The notes below the pieces were generated by a model. That model did not search any database, was not told the origin of the DNA, and worked only from the letters and a program-made list of their open reading frames with translations. Below, one piece after another: positions 53,725 to 61,783 of a stretch of 64,000 nt of DNA; within the stretch, counting starts at the first letter, position 1, and each line of letters begins with the position of its first letter. The stretch spans positions 186,001 through 250,000 of the forward strand of contig CAYOAN010000001.1 in assembly GCA_964402065.1 (NCBI GenBank), in the 5' to 3' direction. A program made the translations under genes and the position numbers. Source of the DNA: CAIWMF01 sp964402065. Its GTDB lineage: Bacteria > Verrucomicrobiota > Verrucomicrobiia > Chthoniobacterales > UBA6821.

Positions 53725-55233
53725 ATGAATAAAAATCCTGCTGAATTAAAAAGTGAAATCCTTCGTCTTACGCGTGAGTATTCCTCGCTTGTGCATCAAG
53801 CTCATTTGCCAGCTTCAGCAAAAAAGCCTGACTTTATTCCAGGTGAAACAATGATTCCGTATGCCGGGCGTGTTTTCAATGAAAGTGAAGTAGAAGCTGC
53901 TGTAGCAAGTACTCTTGATTTTTGGTTGACTCTTGGTAAAGAAGGAAGCGCTTTTGAAAAAGAGTTTGCAGAGTTTTTGGGAGTGAAGCACACACTTTTG
54001 GTTAACTCTGGTTCTTCAGCAAATTTAATAGCCCTTTCAGCACTAACTACTCACAAACTTCCATCCCATCAGCGTTTGAAGCCAGGTGACGAAGTGATTA
54101 CGGTTGCTGCTGGTTTTCCAACAACAGTAGCACCAATTCTACAATTTGGAGCAGTTCCTGTTTTTTTGGATAACGATCCTCAAACTGGAAATATGAATAT
54201 TGCATTGCTTGAAGAAGCATTTTGCAACGGGAAAACAAAAGCGGTCATGATGGCACATGCCCTTGGTAATCCTTTTGACATTGCAACAGTACTAGAATTT
54301 TGTCGTTGCCATGGACTTTGGCTTATTGAAGACAATTGCGATGCGCTTGGATCAACTTATTCAATGCCACTCGAGCGTGCTAAAAAATTAGGAATCACAG
54401 AAAATTCTCCTGGCATTCCGGCTGATGGAAAGAACATTACTCGCTACACAGGAACGTGGGGTGATCTTTCCACTCAATCTTTTTATCCGCCTCATCATCT
54501 CACGATGGGCGAGGGAGGTGCTGTGAATATCGTCTCACGATCGCCGCTTAAATCTTATGCGGAAAGCTTTCGTGATTGGGGGCGTGACTGCTGGTGCGCT
54601 TCTGGCCAAGACAATACTTGTCATAAACGATTTGGTTGGCAGTTGGGTGAGTTGCCACAGGGCTATGACCACAAATACATTTATAGCCATCTCGGCTACA
54701 ATTTAAAGCCGCTCGATCCTCAAGCTGCTATTGGTCGTGAGCAGCTCAAAAAATTGACAGTTTTTGTCGAAGCTCGGAAAAAAAACTGGAACATTCTTCG
54801 TTCAGGTTTAGCTGGATTAGAGGAATTTTTTGACTTTTCATTACCAACCCATGCAGTCTCTTGGAATGAAGATGGGACATTCAGTTGGAATAGCTCTCAG
54901 AATCGAAGTGATTGTTCATGGTTTGGATTTATGCTGCGAGTTAAATCAAAAGCCCCTTTTTCTCATGCTGATTTAGCATGCCACCTTGAGAGGAATAAAA
55001 TTGGGACGCGAATGTTTTTTGGAGGAAATTTGTTACGACAGCCAGCATTCGTGCAGCTCAAGAAAGATCGACCTGAGGCTCTGCGTGTTGTAGGAAGCCT
55101 ATCTGGAGCTGATGTCATCATGGACAGCGCGCTTTTTTTAGGAACATATCCTGGCTTAACGCAAGCAATGTTGGATTATGAAATAAAAGTTATTTGGGAT
55201 TTTGTTAAAACTCGAAAAGAGCAAACGCGTTAG
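53725..55233 (+). CDS. rfbH: CDP-4-keto-6-deoxyglucose 3-dehydratase (E1), with insertions
   Basis: RfbH (E1) removes the 3-hydroxyl of CDP-4-keto-6-deoxyglucose using PMP and an iron-sulfur cluster, the committed step of 3,6-dideoxyhexoses. The 502-residue protein has the DegT-like fold with the paired His257-His258 in PPHHLTMGEGG in place of the usual PLP lysine, as in E1. Cys205 and Cys289-x-Cys291-x7-Cys299 keep the cluster ligands. The distance Cys205 to Cys289 is 83 intervening residues, against 57 in the Yersinia enzyme as I recall it, owing to an insertion near 213-240. Total length exceeds the usual 437 or so. Confidence 0.92.
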   Translation: MNKNPAELKSEILRLTREYSSLVHQAHLPASAKKPDFIPGETMIPYAGRVFNESEVEAAVASTLDFWLTLGKEGSAFEKEFAEFLGVKHTLLVNSGSSANLIALSALTTHKLPSHQRLKPGDEVITVAAGFPTTVAPILQFGAVPVFLDNDPQTGNMNIALLEEAFCNGKTKAVMMAHALGNPFDIATVLEFCRCHGLWLIEDNCDALGSTYSMPLERAKKLGITENSPGIPADGKNITRYTGTWGDLSTQSFYPPHHLTMGEGGAVNIVSRSPLKSYAESFRDWGRDCWCASGQDNTCHKRFGWQLGELPQGYDHKYIYSHLGYNLKPLDPQAAIGREQLKKLTVFVEARKKNWNILRSGLAGLEEFFDFSLPTHAVSWNEDGTFSWNSSQNRSDCSWFGFMLRVKSKAPFSHADLACHLERNKIGTRMFFGGNLLRQPAFVQLKKDRPEALRVVGSLSGADVIMDSALFLGTYPGLTQAMLDYEIKVIWDFVKTRKEQTR

Positions 55234-55315
55234 TGAGTTTTAGGAAAACAAAACTATAAAATGCGAGTGCCTCAAAACTTTTGGCCCTACTTTCTTAAAG
55301 CTTCAGCGTTCTTTT

Positions 55316-55344
55316 CTGTAATCTCAAAGTAATTTAGCTATAAC
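55316..55344 (+). repeat. Diverged heptad-type sequence upstream of the epimerase gene
   Basis: TCTGTAATCTCAAAGTAATTTAGCTATAAC has CTGTAAT at the left and GCTATAAC at the right, ending 8 nt before the ATG. It is less regular than the others. A similar AAGTAATTT(A/G)ACTATAA stretch occurs near 41010. Confidence 0.5.
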
Positions 55345-55351
55345 ATTTTTT

Positions 55352-56374
55352 ATGGTGCTGCGACCTCTTCCGTTAGAAGATCTTGAACATGTCTTAACTC
55401 ATACGAAGCCGCTCTGGGAGAGCCTTCGCAGAGGTCGTATTTTTGTGACAGGAGCAACAGGATTTTTTGGGATTTGGCTATTAGAAACTTTTTTATATGC
55501 CAATGAACAGTTGGACTTGAGAGCAGAACTTGTAGGACTGAGCCGTGATCCTTCTTCTTTTGCTGCAAAAGCACCTCATCTTTTTAATCATCAAGCCATT
55601 CAAATGTGTGCTGGAGATGTGCGTGATTTTATATTTCCGGAAGGAAAATTTTCCCATGTGATTCATGCAGGAACAACTGCGAGCGTTCCTGTGCCGCCGC
55701 TCGAAATGCTAGAAACGATCACTCAGGGAACACAGCGTGTGCTCGATTTTGCTGTTGCGTGTGAAGCAAGGCGGTTTTTGTTTGTGAGCTCGGGGGCTGT
55801 TTATGGAGAGGCTTCATCAGTACGGCATTATTTTTCAGAAGAAGATCATGCTGCTCCAGACCCCATGAAATCAGGCTCTGCCTATGGTGAAGGAAAGAGG
55901 CTTGCGGAGTTATTATGCCGTCTTTGTCACGACCAACATGGCTTAGAGACAATGATTGCTCGCTGTTTTACTTTTGTAGGTCCTCATCTCCCACTGGATG
56001 CTCATTTTGCTATTGGAAATTTTTTGCGCGATGCTTTAGAAAAAAAACCGATTATCATTAAAAGTGATGGTAGCTCCCAACGTTCCTACCTTTATACTGC
56101 TGACCTTATGGTTTGGCTCTGGACAATTTTATTCAAGGGGCAGTCATGCCGTCCTTACAATGTTGGTTCAGAGCACGCGATCACGATCAAGCAATTAGCA
56201 GAAAAAATTCAGACTATATTACAACTCAAAGAAAGCTTACGGGTCGGGATAGGGGGTACAAGCTCCTGTTACCTACCTCAGACACAACGTGCCCAAAATG
56301 AATTGGGGCTTAAAGAATGGGTAAGTCTGGAAGAGAGTGTAATGAGATCTTTTAAATGGTCATACTCTCATTAA
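55352..56374 (+). CDS. NAD-dependent epimerase/dehydratase (extended SDR)
   Basis: The 340-residue protein has the NAD-binding motif in FVTGATGFFGIWLLETF (near 29-45), the SSGAVYGE segment near 148, and the catalytic Tyr-x3-Lys in SAYGEGKRLAE near 175. It resembles sugar nucleotide epimerases, and its position right after rfbFGH makes a CDP-4-keto-3,6-dideoxyhexose reductase/epimerase such as RfbJ, or the YerF-like reductase, the best guesses. The exact product cannot be told from the sequence. It starts 118 nt after rfbH, after a possible promoter. Confidence 0.88.
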   Translation: MVLRPLPLEDLEHVLTHTKPLWESLRRGRIFVTGATGFFGIWLLETFLYANEQLDLRAELVGLSRDPSSFAAKAPHLFNHQAIQMCAGDVRDFIFPEGKFSHVIHAGTTASVPVPPLEMLETITQGTQRVLDFAVACEARRFLFVSSGAVYGEASSVRHYFSEEDHAAPDPMKSGSAYGEGKRLAELLCRLCHDQHGLETMIARCFTFVGPHLPLDAHFAIGNFLRDALEKKPIIIKSDGSSQRSYLYTADLMVWLWTILFKGQSCRPYNVGSEHAITIKQLAEKIQTILQLKESLRVGIGGTSSCYLPQTQRAQNELGLKEWVSLEESVMRSFKWSYSH

Positions 56375-56380
56375 GGAGAA

Positions 56381-58114
56381 ATGAAAAAGAAAGTTTTCAG
56401 TTTTTTTCAAACTAGCCTGTTTAAAAAAATTGGCTATGGAAGTTTTGTCATTGCTGTGCTGTTTTTAGGAAGCATTTTTTTTATGCAAAATAGCGTAGAA
56501 CATTTTTGGATCATGATCTTCTTGTCTGGAATTGTCGCTTTGTTATTAGGAGTGCTTTTGGAAACATCAAGTTATAAAGCGAAGGTAGAACGTTTTTTAA
56601 ACCATCCTATAAAATGGAAAATAACGTGTTGTTGCTGTTTGGTGGTTTTAGTTTTTGGCACTCTTTGTTGCGGCATGCAGCAATTTGGAGGATGGGATTT
56701 TAGCATTCTTGTTGATTCCGCCTGGAGGTTTTATCAAGGCCAAATTCCGTATGAAACTTTTGTTTGTACAACTCCTCCTGGATTTTTAATAGGTGGAATG
56801 CTCGCATTTAAGTTTTTTGGAGTACGCTGGTTTTCATTAGTGCTCATTGCAGCAATTTATGGTGGAGTTACTTTTTTATGGAGTTGTTGGCTCTTAAGAC
56901 AGCTCGCTGATCGTAGGCTGGTCGCATTATTGATGGCTTTACTACTACAATCATCAACGACCTTCCTTGCAGGATTTTGGTGGTTTAATTCTATTACAAC
57001 AATCGCTGGAATCCTTTTTTTCTTATCAGCATTGTTGTTTTTAAGAGCGCCGCATTCTCGATATGCTCTATTTTCCTATTTGGGATCATTGATGTTACTT
57101 TTATTCATGAAGCCAAATACCGTTGGGGTAGAAGTGATAGGAATAACAACAGTACTGTTTTTTTCATTTTCAAATGCTTCTCGAGCAAGATTGATAGGGC
57201 TTTCAATCATTGCCCTTATTGGATGGGTAGCAATGTTATCATTGCTCAATATTAATGTGATCAATTTATTGAGGAGTTATGCAGGCATTGCTCATCGAGC
57301 ATTCACCTTAAAACAATTTATAGATAACAATCTATTTCAAATGGATGTTGTTGAAAGGAGTTTAAGAATCAGCATTTGGGGAGCATTGATCTTATTACTT
57401 CTGTCACTTTATCGTGTCATTATCTATTCCTTCACACCTCAAAAGGGTATCGCGCTTATAACGATAATAGCTGGTATTTTTGCAACGATTAATAATTGTG
57501 AAAATGCATTGATGAGTCTTCAGTTTATCCTATTTGGAATTTGGGGCGTACTAACAGACTTCAGCGTGACCAATAGCAAACTTCTTTCTAAGCTAAGATT
57601 TTTGGTTTTAGTAGATTATTTAGCGCTCATTTTCTTGTGCTATTTTTTATTAGGGCTTTCGTTTGGAGAAGGGATAGGACGAAATAGAGTCAAAGGGATT
57701 GGAGATTTTTTTGACTATACAACTTCTTCAGAAACGATTTCTGGAGATTTTTTTGAAGATGTTTATGCAAGTCCACTTTTTGTGGAGCTCCATCACGCTC
57801 TAACAGCTAGTATTCCATTTTATATAGCAAGGGGAGCTTCTATTTGGTTTGGTCCGCGCTTAGGATGGGCCTATGCTGATTTTGGTCTTCCTTCCCCTGC
57901 GGGCCAGCCTGTTACTTGGGAAAGAGGTGTTTTTTATGCGCCTCAGCAAGAGCCTTATCTTATTCAAGAATGGATAGAAAAAAAATTTGATGTGTTAGTT
58001 TTTTTTAAAAATGATGCTACCTATGTTCCCATAGAGCTTCTTCAATTTATTGGAAACAACTATTTTTTACTTCAGCAGCAAAGTCTAATAACGATTTTCT
58101 GCCGCAAGAAATAA
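56381..58114 (+). CDS. Multi-pass membrane protein, possible GT-C glycosyltransferase
   Basis: The 577-residue protein has about eleven hydrophobic segments. After the third comes GGWDFSILVDSAWRFYQGQIPYETFVCTTPPG, which resembles the catalytic first loop of GT-C polyprenyl-phosphate-dependent transferases (Asp followed by a helix and Gly-Q-x-PY). A short soluble C-terminus ends with RKK. AAGGAG at 56373-56378 overlaps the previous stop and is only 2 nt from the ATG, so it may not be a true ribosome site. A role as O-antigen ligase or polymerase is an alternative; the loop favours a transferase. Confidence 0.65.
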   Translation: MKKKVFSFFQTSLFKKIGYGSFVIAVLFLGSIFFMQNSVEHFWIMIFLSGIVALLLGVLLETSSYKAKVERFLNHPIKWKITCCCCLVVLVFGTLCCGMQQFGGWDFSILVDSAWRFYQGQIPYETFVCTTPPGFLIGGMLAFKFFGVRWFSLVLIAAIYGGVTFLWSCWLLRQLADRRLVALLMALLLQSSTTFLAGFWWFNSITTIAGILFFLSALLFLRAPHSRYALFSYLGSLMLLLFMKPNTVGVEVIGITTVLFFSFSNASRARLIGLSIIALIGWVAMLSLLNINVINLLRSYAGIAHRAFTLKQFIDNNLFQMDVVERSLRISIWGALILLLLSLYRVIIYSFTPQKGIALITIIAGIFATINNCENALMSLQFILFGIWGVLTDFSVTNSKLLSKLRFLVLVDYLALIFLCYFLLGLSFGEGIGRNRVKGIGDFFDYTTSSETISGDFFEDVYASPLFVELHHALTASIPFYIARGASIWFGPRLGWAYADFGLPSPAGQPVTWERGVFYAPQQEPYLIQEWIEKKFDVLVFFKNDATYVPIELLQFIGNNYFLLQQQSLITIFCRKK

Positions 58115-58127
58115 TTTAATACGCTCT

Positions 58128-59612
58128 ATGTCATCACTCACTTCAAATAACCATCAGTATGACATCATTATCCTTGGCGCTGGCCCAGCAGGACTGAGTT
58201 GTGCTTACGAACATGCTAAACGAGAACATCGAGGATTAATCCTTGAGAAAAACTCTATTGTTGGAGGGCTGTCACGGACAGAAATATACCGTGGTTATCG
58301 TTTTGATGTTGGCCCCCATCGTTTCTTCACTAAAAACGATGAGGTTGATCGGCTGTGGCATGAATTGGGCGGAGAAGAAATTATTCGAGTGCCTCGTTTA
58401 ACGCGAATTTTATATCGTGGAAAATTTTTTGAATATCCATTGAAGCCATTGCAGGCCTTATTTGGATTAGGAATTGTCACATCAATACAAGCATTCTTGA
58501 GCTACCTCTTAGCACAGCTAAAACCTAAAAAAGAAACATTAACTTCCTTTGAAGATTGGGTTGTTCAAAAGTTTGGGGCAAAGCTCTATTCCATTTTTTT
58601 TAAAACTTACACCGAAAAGGTTTGGGGAATTCCTTGCTCTGAAATTGGCGCAGAATGGGCTGCTCAGCGCATCAAAGGACTTTCCCTAACGGAGGTGATA
58701 CGGACTGCTTTTTGCGGGCAACGTAAAAATAAGTCAAAAAAAATTAAATCCCTTGTTGATGAATTTTCTTACCCCAAGCATGGAGCGGGGCGCGTCTATG
58801 AAAAAATGAGGAACTATGTCTGTGAGCATGGTTTCGAGGTCCGTACTTCAGAAATAGTGGAGCGCATTGCATTCATCAATGGAACGTATGAGTTATGGAC
58901 ACGCACCCAACATGGCCAACTCCAGACCTATTCATGTAATGCTCTTTTTTCGAGTATTCCTTTAACGGAGTTTATCCTTAAACTGCAACCGCCTCCGCCT
59001 TCCTCTGTGATTGAAGCAGCCCGTGCACTCTACTATCGAGATCATATTACTGTGAATTTAATTTTAGATGCTCCTACGCCTTTTCCTGACAATTGGATTT
59101 ATGTTCACAGTCCTGAAGTTAGGATGGCGCGCATTTGTGAATATGGAAATTTTTCCAAGGAGATGCTTGCCTCTCCCAATCACAGTGCACTGAGTGTCGA
59201 ATATTTCTGTTTTGCGCATGATGATTTATGGCAAATGAAAGACGAGACATTAATTCACTTTGCAATGGAAGAGATGAAGAGAGTCGGTCTTCTCAAGAGA
59301 GAGTCCCTTGTTGACGGCTTTGTCATTCGAGAAAAAGATAGCTACCCTGCGTACTACCTTGGACATCAGCATCACTTTGGAAAGCTCAAAAGCTTTATTT
59401 CACAATTACCAAACCTTTGGATGATTGGGCGAGGTGGCATGTATAAATATAACAATCAAGATCACTCGATCTTGTCTGGTATCCTTGCGGCCAGAGCTTA
59501 TCACGGTGAACAAGTCGATCTTTGGGAAATTAATAGCGATGAAAACTACCTCGAGGAAAAACAGCTGCCGAGTCCTTTATCCGTTGCTTCACCGCAACAC
59601 GCTGGGCAGTAG
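58128..59612 (+). CDS. FAD-dependent oxidoreductase of the glycan cluster (mutase/amine-oxidase fold)
   Basis: The 494-residue protein begins YDIIILGAGPAGLSCAYEHA with a Rossmann FAD site (10-29). RGYRFDVGPHRFFTKNDEVDRLW follows, then YTEKVWGIPCSEIGAEWAAQRIKGL. These features place it among UDP-galactopyranose mutase or protoporphyrinogen oxidase-like flavoproteins that occur in many polysaccharide clusters. Its substrate is unknown. It is 13 nt after the GT-C-like gene, probably in the same transcript. Confidence 0.85.
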   Translation: MSSLTSNNHQYDIIILGAGPAGLSCAYEHAKREHRGLILEKNSIVGGLSRTEIYRGYRFDVGPHRFFTKNDEVDRLWHELGGEEIIRVPRLTRILYRGKFFEYPLKPLQALFGLGIVTSIQAFLSYLLAQLKPKKETLTSFEDWVVQKFGAKLYSIFFKTYTEKVWGIPCSEIGAEWAAQRIKGLSLTEVIRTAFCGQRKNKSKKIKSLVDEFSYPKHGAGRVYEKMRNYVCEHGFEVRTSEIVERIAFINGTYELWTRTQHGQLQTYSCNALFSSIPLTEFILKLQPPPPSSVIEAARALYYRDHITVNLILDAPTPFPDNWIYVHSPEVRMARICEYGNFSKEMLASPNHSALSVEYFCFAHDDLWQMKDETLIHFAMEEMKRVGLLKRESLVDGFVIREKDSYPAYYLGHQHHFGKLKSFISQLPNLWMIGRGGMYKYNNQDHSILSGILAARAYHGEQVDLWEINSDENYLEEKQLPSPLSVASPQHAGQ

Positions 59613-59692
59613 AAGACACACGGACGAAGATCTGCATTGCTGAGGAAAAATTTTCTTGTTAGAAACGAGGGCAACATTTTTCTGAAAACCAA

Positions 59693-60571
59693 ATGAAACA
59701 AGAACTCATTATCGCTGATCGAGCTGTGGGTAAAGGCCACCCCTGTTACATCATTGGCGAAATTGGTATTAATCATAATGGAAATCTTGAGATTGCAAAA
59801 AATCTTATTTCTATTGCAAAAAATGCAGGGTGCAATGCCGTTAAGTTTCAAAAGCGCACTGTTGATCTGGTTTATACAGCAGAAGAATTAGCAAAGCCGC
59901 GTGAAAATCCTTTTGGAGTAACAAATGGCGATCTCAAGCATGGATTAGAGTTTGGAGTAGAGGAATATCGTGAGATTGATGAATATTGTAAGGAAATAGG
60001 AATGACATGGTTTGCTTCTTGTTGGGATGAGGCTTCTGTCGACTTGATAGAAAAGTTTTCCGTGCCCTGTTACAAAATTGCTTCTGCTTCACTGACGGAT
60101 GATGCCCTTTTAAAACACACACGAGCTACAGGAAAGCCGATTCTGCTTTCCACTGGCATGAGTACCTATGAAGAAATTGACCATGCTGTAACAATTTTAG
60201 GAAAAGAAAATCTCATCCTCATTCACACTTGTAGCACCTATCCTTCAAAGTATAGCGAACTAAATCTTCGTGTGATTCCAGCGCTTCAAGAACGTTATGG
60301 AGTTCTAGTTGGCTATTCAGGACATGAAACAGGCTTAGCTTCCTCAGTTGCTGCCGTAGTGATGGGGGCATGTGTGCTCGAAAGACATATTACCTTGGAC
60401 CGTGCAATGTGGGGCTCTGATCAAGCCGCTTCTCTTGCGCCAAGTGGTCTTTCCCATTTAGTGAGAGATGTGCGTCTTGTTGAAGAGTCAATGGGAGACG
60501 GAATTAAGATTGTTCAAAAAAGCGAGATTCCTGTTATGAAAAAACTTCGCCGTGTAGGATGCAAAGCATGA
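59693..60571 (+). CDS. NeuB-family nonulosonate synthase without the antifreeze-like domain
   Basis: NeuB-type enzymes condense phosphoenolpyruvate with a hexosamine or hexose to give nine-carbon keto acids. The 292-residue protein has GEIGINHNGNLEIAK and VKFQKR at the N-terminal TIM-barrel ends, WFASCWDEASVDLIE, STGMSTYEEID, HTCSTYP, and GYSGHETG, all typical. It ends right after EIPVMKKLRRVGCKA and so lacks the C-terminal SAF domain of about 60 residues found in NeuB. The stop overlaps the next gene's ATG (ATGA), so the shortness is not a frameshift artefact. The sugar it makes is not known. Confidence 0.9.
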   Translation: MKQELIIADRAVGKGHPCYIIGEIGINHNGNLEIAKNLISIAKNAGCNAVKFQKRTVDLVYTAEELAKPRENPFGVTNGDLKHGLEFGVEEYREIDEYCKEIGMTWFASCWDEASVDLIEKFSVPCYKIASASLTDDALLKHTRATGKPILLSTGMSTYEEIDHAVTILGKENLILIHTCSTYPSKYSELNLRVIPALQERYGVLVGYSGHETGLASSVAAVVMGACVLERHITLDRAMWGSDQAASLAPSGLSHLVRDVRLVEESMGDGIKIVQKSEIPVMKKLRRVGCKA

Positions 60572-61035
60572 TGCCGACGATTAAAGCTATTGCTCTGGAT
60601 ATTGATGGAGTTTTAACAGATGGAACATTTTTGTGGGACTCTAATGGAGGTGAACAAAAGCGTTTTAACTTTCGAGATGTTATGGGGATTGTTCGCGCTG
60701 GACGACAAGGAGTTATTTTTGCGCTCATCTCCGGAGAAAAAAACTCTATTGTTGATCGCCTTGCTGCGAAGCTCAATATTTCATCAGTCTATCAAGGCTG
60801 TTCAGATAAAGCTGCAGCCATTCGCAGTTTTGCAAAAGAAAACAATCTTGCTCTGTCAGACATTTGTTTTATGGGGGATGATATTAACGATCTCGAGGCG
60901 CTTAACATTGTAGGCTATTCTGCAGCACCTTCTAATGCCCATGAAAGCGTGTTAAGTATTGTTAATTTTGTGACTCAAAAGGAAGGTGGCATGGGAGCCG
61001 TGAGGGAGTTAATTGATTGTTTGAATATTTTATGA
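60568..61035 (+). CDS. KdsC-like HAD phosphatase
   Basis: From ATG 60568 the 155-residue protein begins MMPTIKAIALDIDGVLTDGTF with the D-x-D nucleophile pair (Asp11, Asp13). A central FALISGEKN segment (motif II) and GDDINDLEAL (motif IV) complete it, with no cap domain, as in KdsC. KdsC removes the phosphate from Kdo 8-phosphate; relatives act on KDN 9-phosphate. Its ATGA overlaps with NeuB on one side and SDR on the other suggest that it dephosphorylates the NeuB product. Confidence 0.92.
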   Translation: MMPTIKAIALDIDGVLTDGTFLWDSNGGEQKRFNFRDVMGIVRAGRQGVIFALISGEKNSIVDRLAAKLNISSVYQGCSDKAAAIRSFAKENNLALSDICFMGDDINDLEALNIVGYSAAPSNAHESVLSIVNFVTQKEGGMGAVRELIDCLNIL

Positions 61036-61748
61036 AAAATATTCTTCATGGAAAAAAAGTATTAATTACTGGAGCAAGTGGCGGTTTAGGAGCCGCTATC
61101 GCAAAGGAATTAGGAACATTAAAATGTCACCTTTTTTTAACAGGGCGTAAGCATTCTGCTCTTGAAGAAGTAGCAAAAGAACTTTCTAAAAGCACGCATG
61201 AGGTAAAAATATTTTCTGCAGACTTAGCAAAAGAAAATGAAATATTAGCTCTTGAAAAAGAAGTTCGAAAAACTTTTCAATCAATCGATATTTTGATCAA
61301 TTGTGCAGGAGTCTTCCCAGTTGCTTCTATTGCAGAGACAACACTCGAGGACTTTGATCGCTGTTTTGCTCTTAATGTGAGAGCACCCTTTTATTTATCA
61401 AAACTTTTTTTGCCAGATATGATTGCCCAGCAATGGGGGCGTATCGTTAACATAGGTTCTTCGTCTGCTTTTAGTGGTTTTAAAAATACCGCTATTTATT
61501 GTGCCTCAAAACATGCGCTCTTAGGCTTAAGTCGCGCTCTCTATCAAGAGGCCAAGGAACACAATGTAAGGGTGATCAGCCTCAATCCTGGATCTATAAA
61601 AACAGAAATGGGAAAAAAAAGTAGCGATCAAGAATTTGATACTTTTATGGATCCCGATGAGATTGCTCAATATCTAGCTTTTACTATCGCTTGGAATTCG
61701 GAAATGGTTGCAGAAGAAATTAGGCTCAATCGTTTTGTCATGAAGTAG
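61032..61748 (+). CDS. Short-chain dehydrogenase/reductase
   Basis: The 238-residue classical SDR has LITGASGGLGAAIAKEL (11-27), the NCAGV segment near 85, catalytic Ser in GSSSAFSG near 139 and Tyr-x3-Lys in YCASKHALLGLS near 156. Its ATG overlaps the stop of the phosphatase gene as ATGA. It probably reduces a keto group in the sugar pathway of the cluster. The cofactor is probably NADPH, based on the general fold only. The substrate is unknown. Confidence 0.9.
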   Translation: MKNILHGKKVLITGASGGLGAAIAKELGTLKCHLFLTGRKHSALEEVAKELSKSTHEVKIFSADLAKENEILALEKEVRKTFQSIDILINCAGVFPVASIAETTLEDFDRCFALNVRAPFYLSKLFLPDMIAQQWGRIVNIGSSSAFSGFKNTAIYCASKHALLGLSRALYQEAKEHNVRVISLNPGSIKTEMGKKSSDQEFDTFMDPDEIAQYLAFTIAWNSEMVAEEIRLNRFVMK

Positions 61749-61783
61749 TCGGCACGCCGGTTTTCTAATGCTTGTTTATTATT

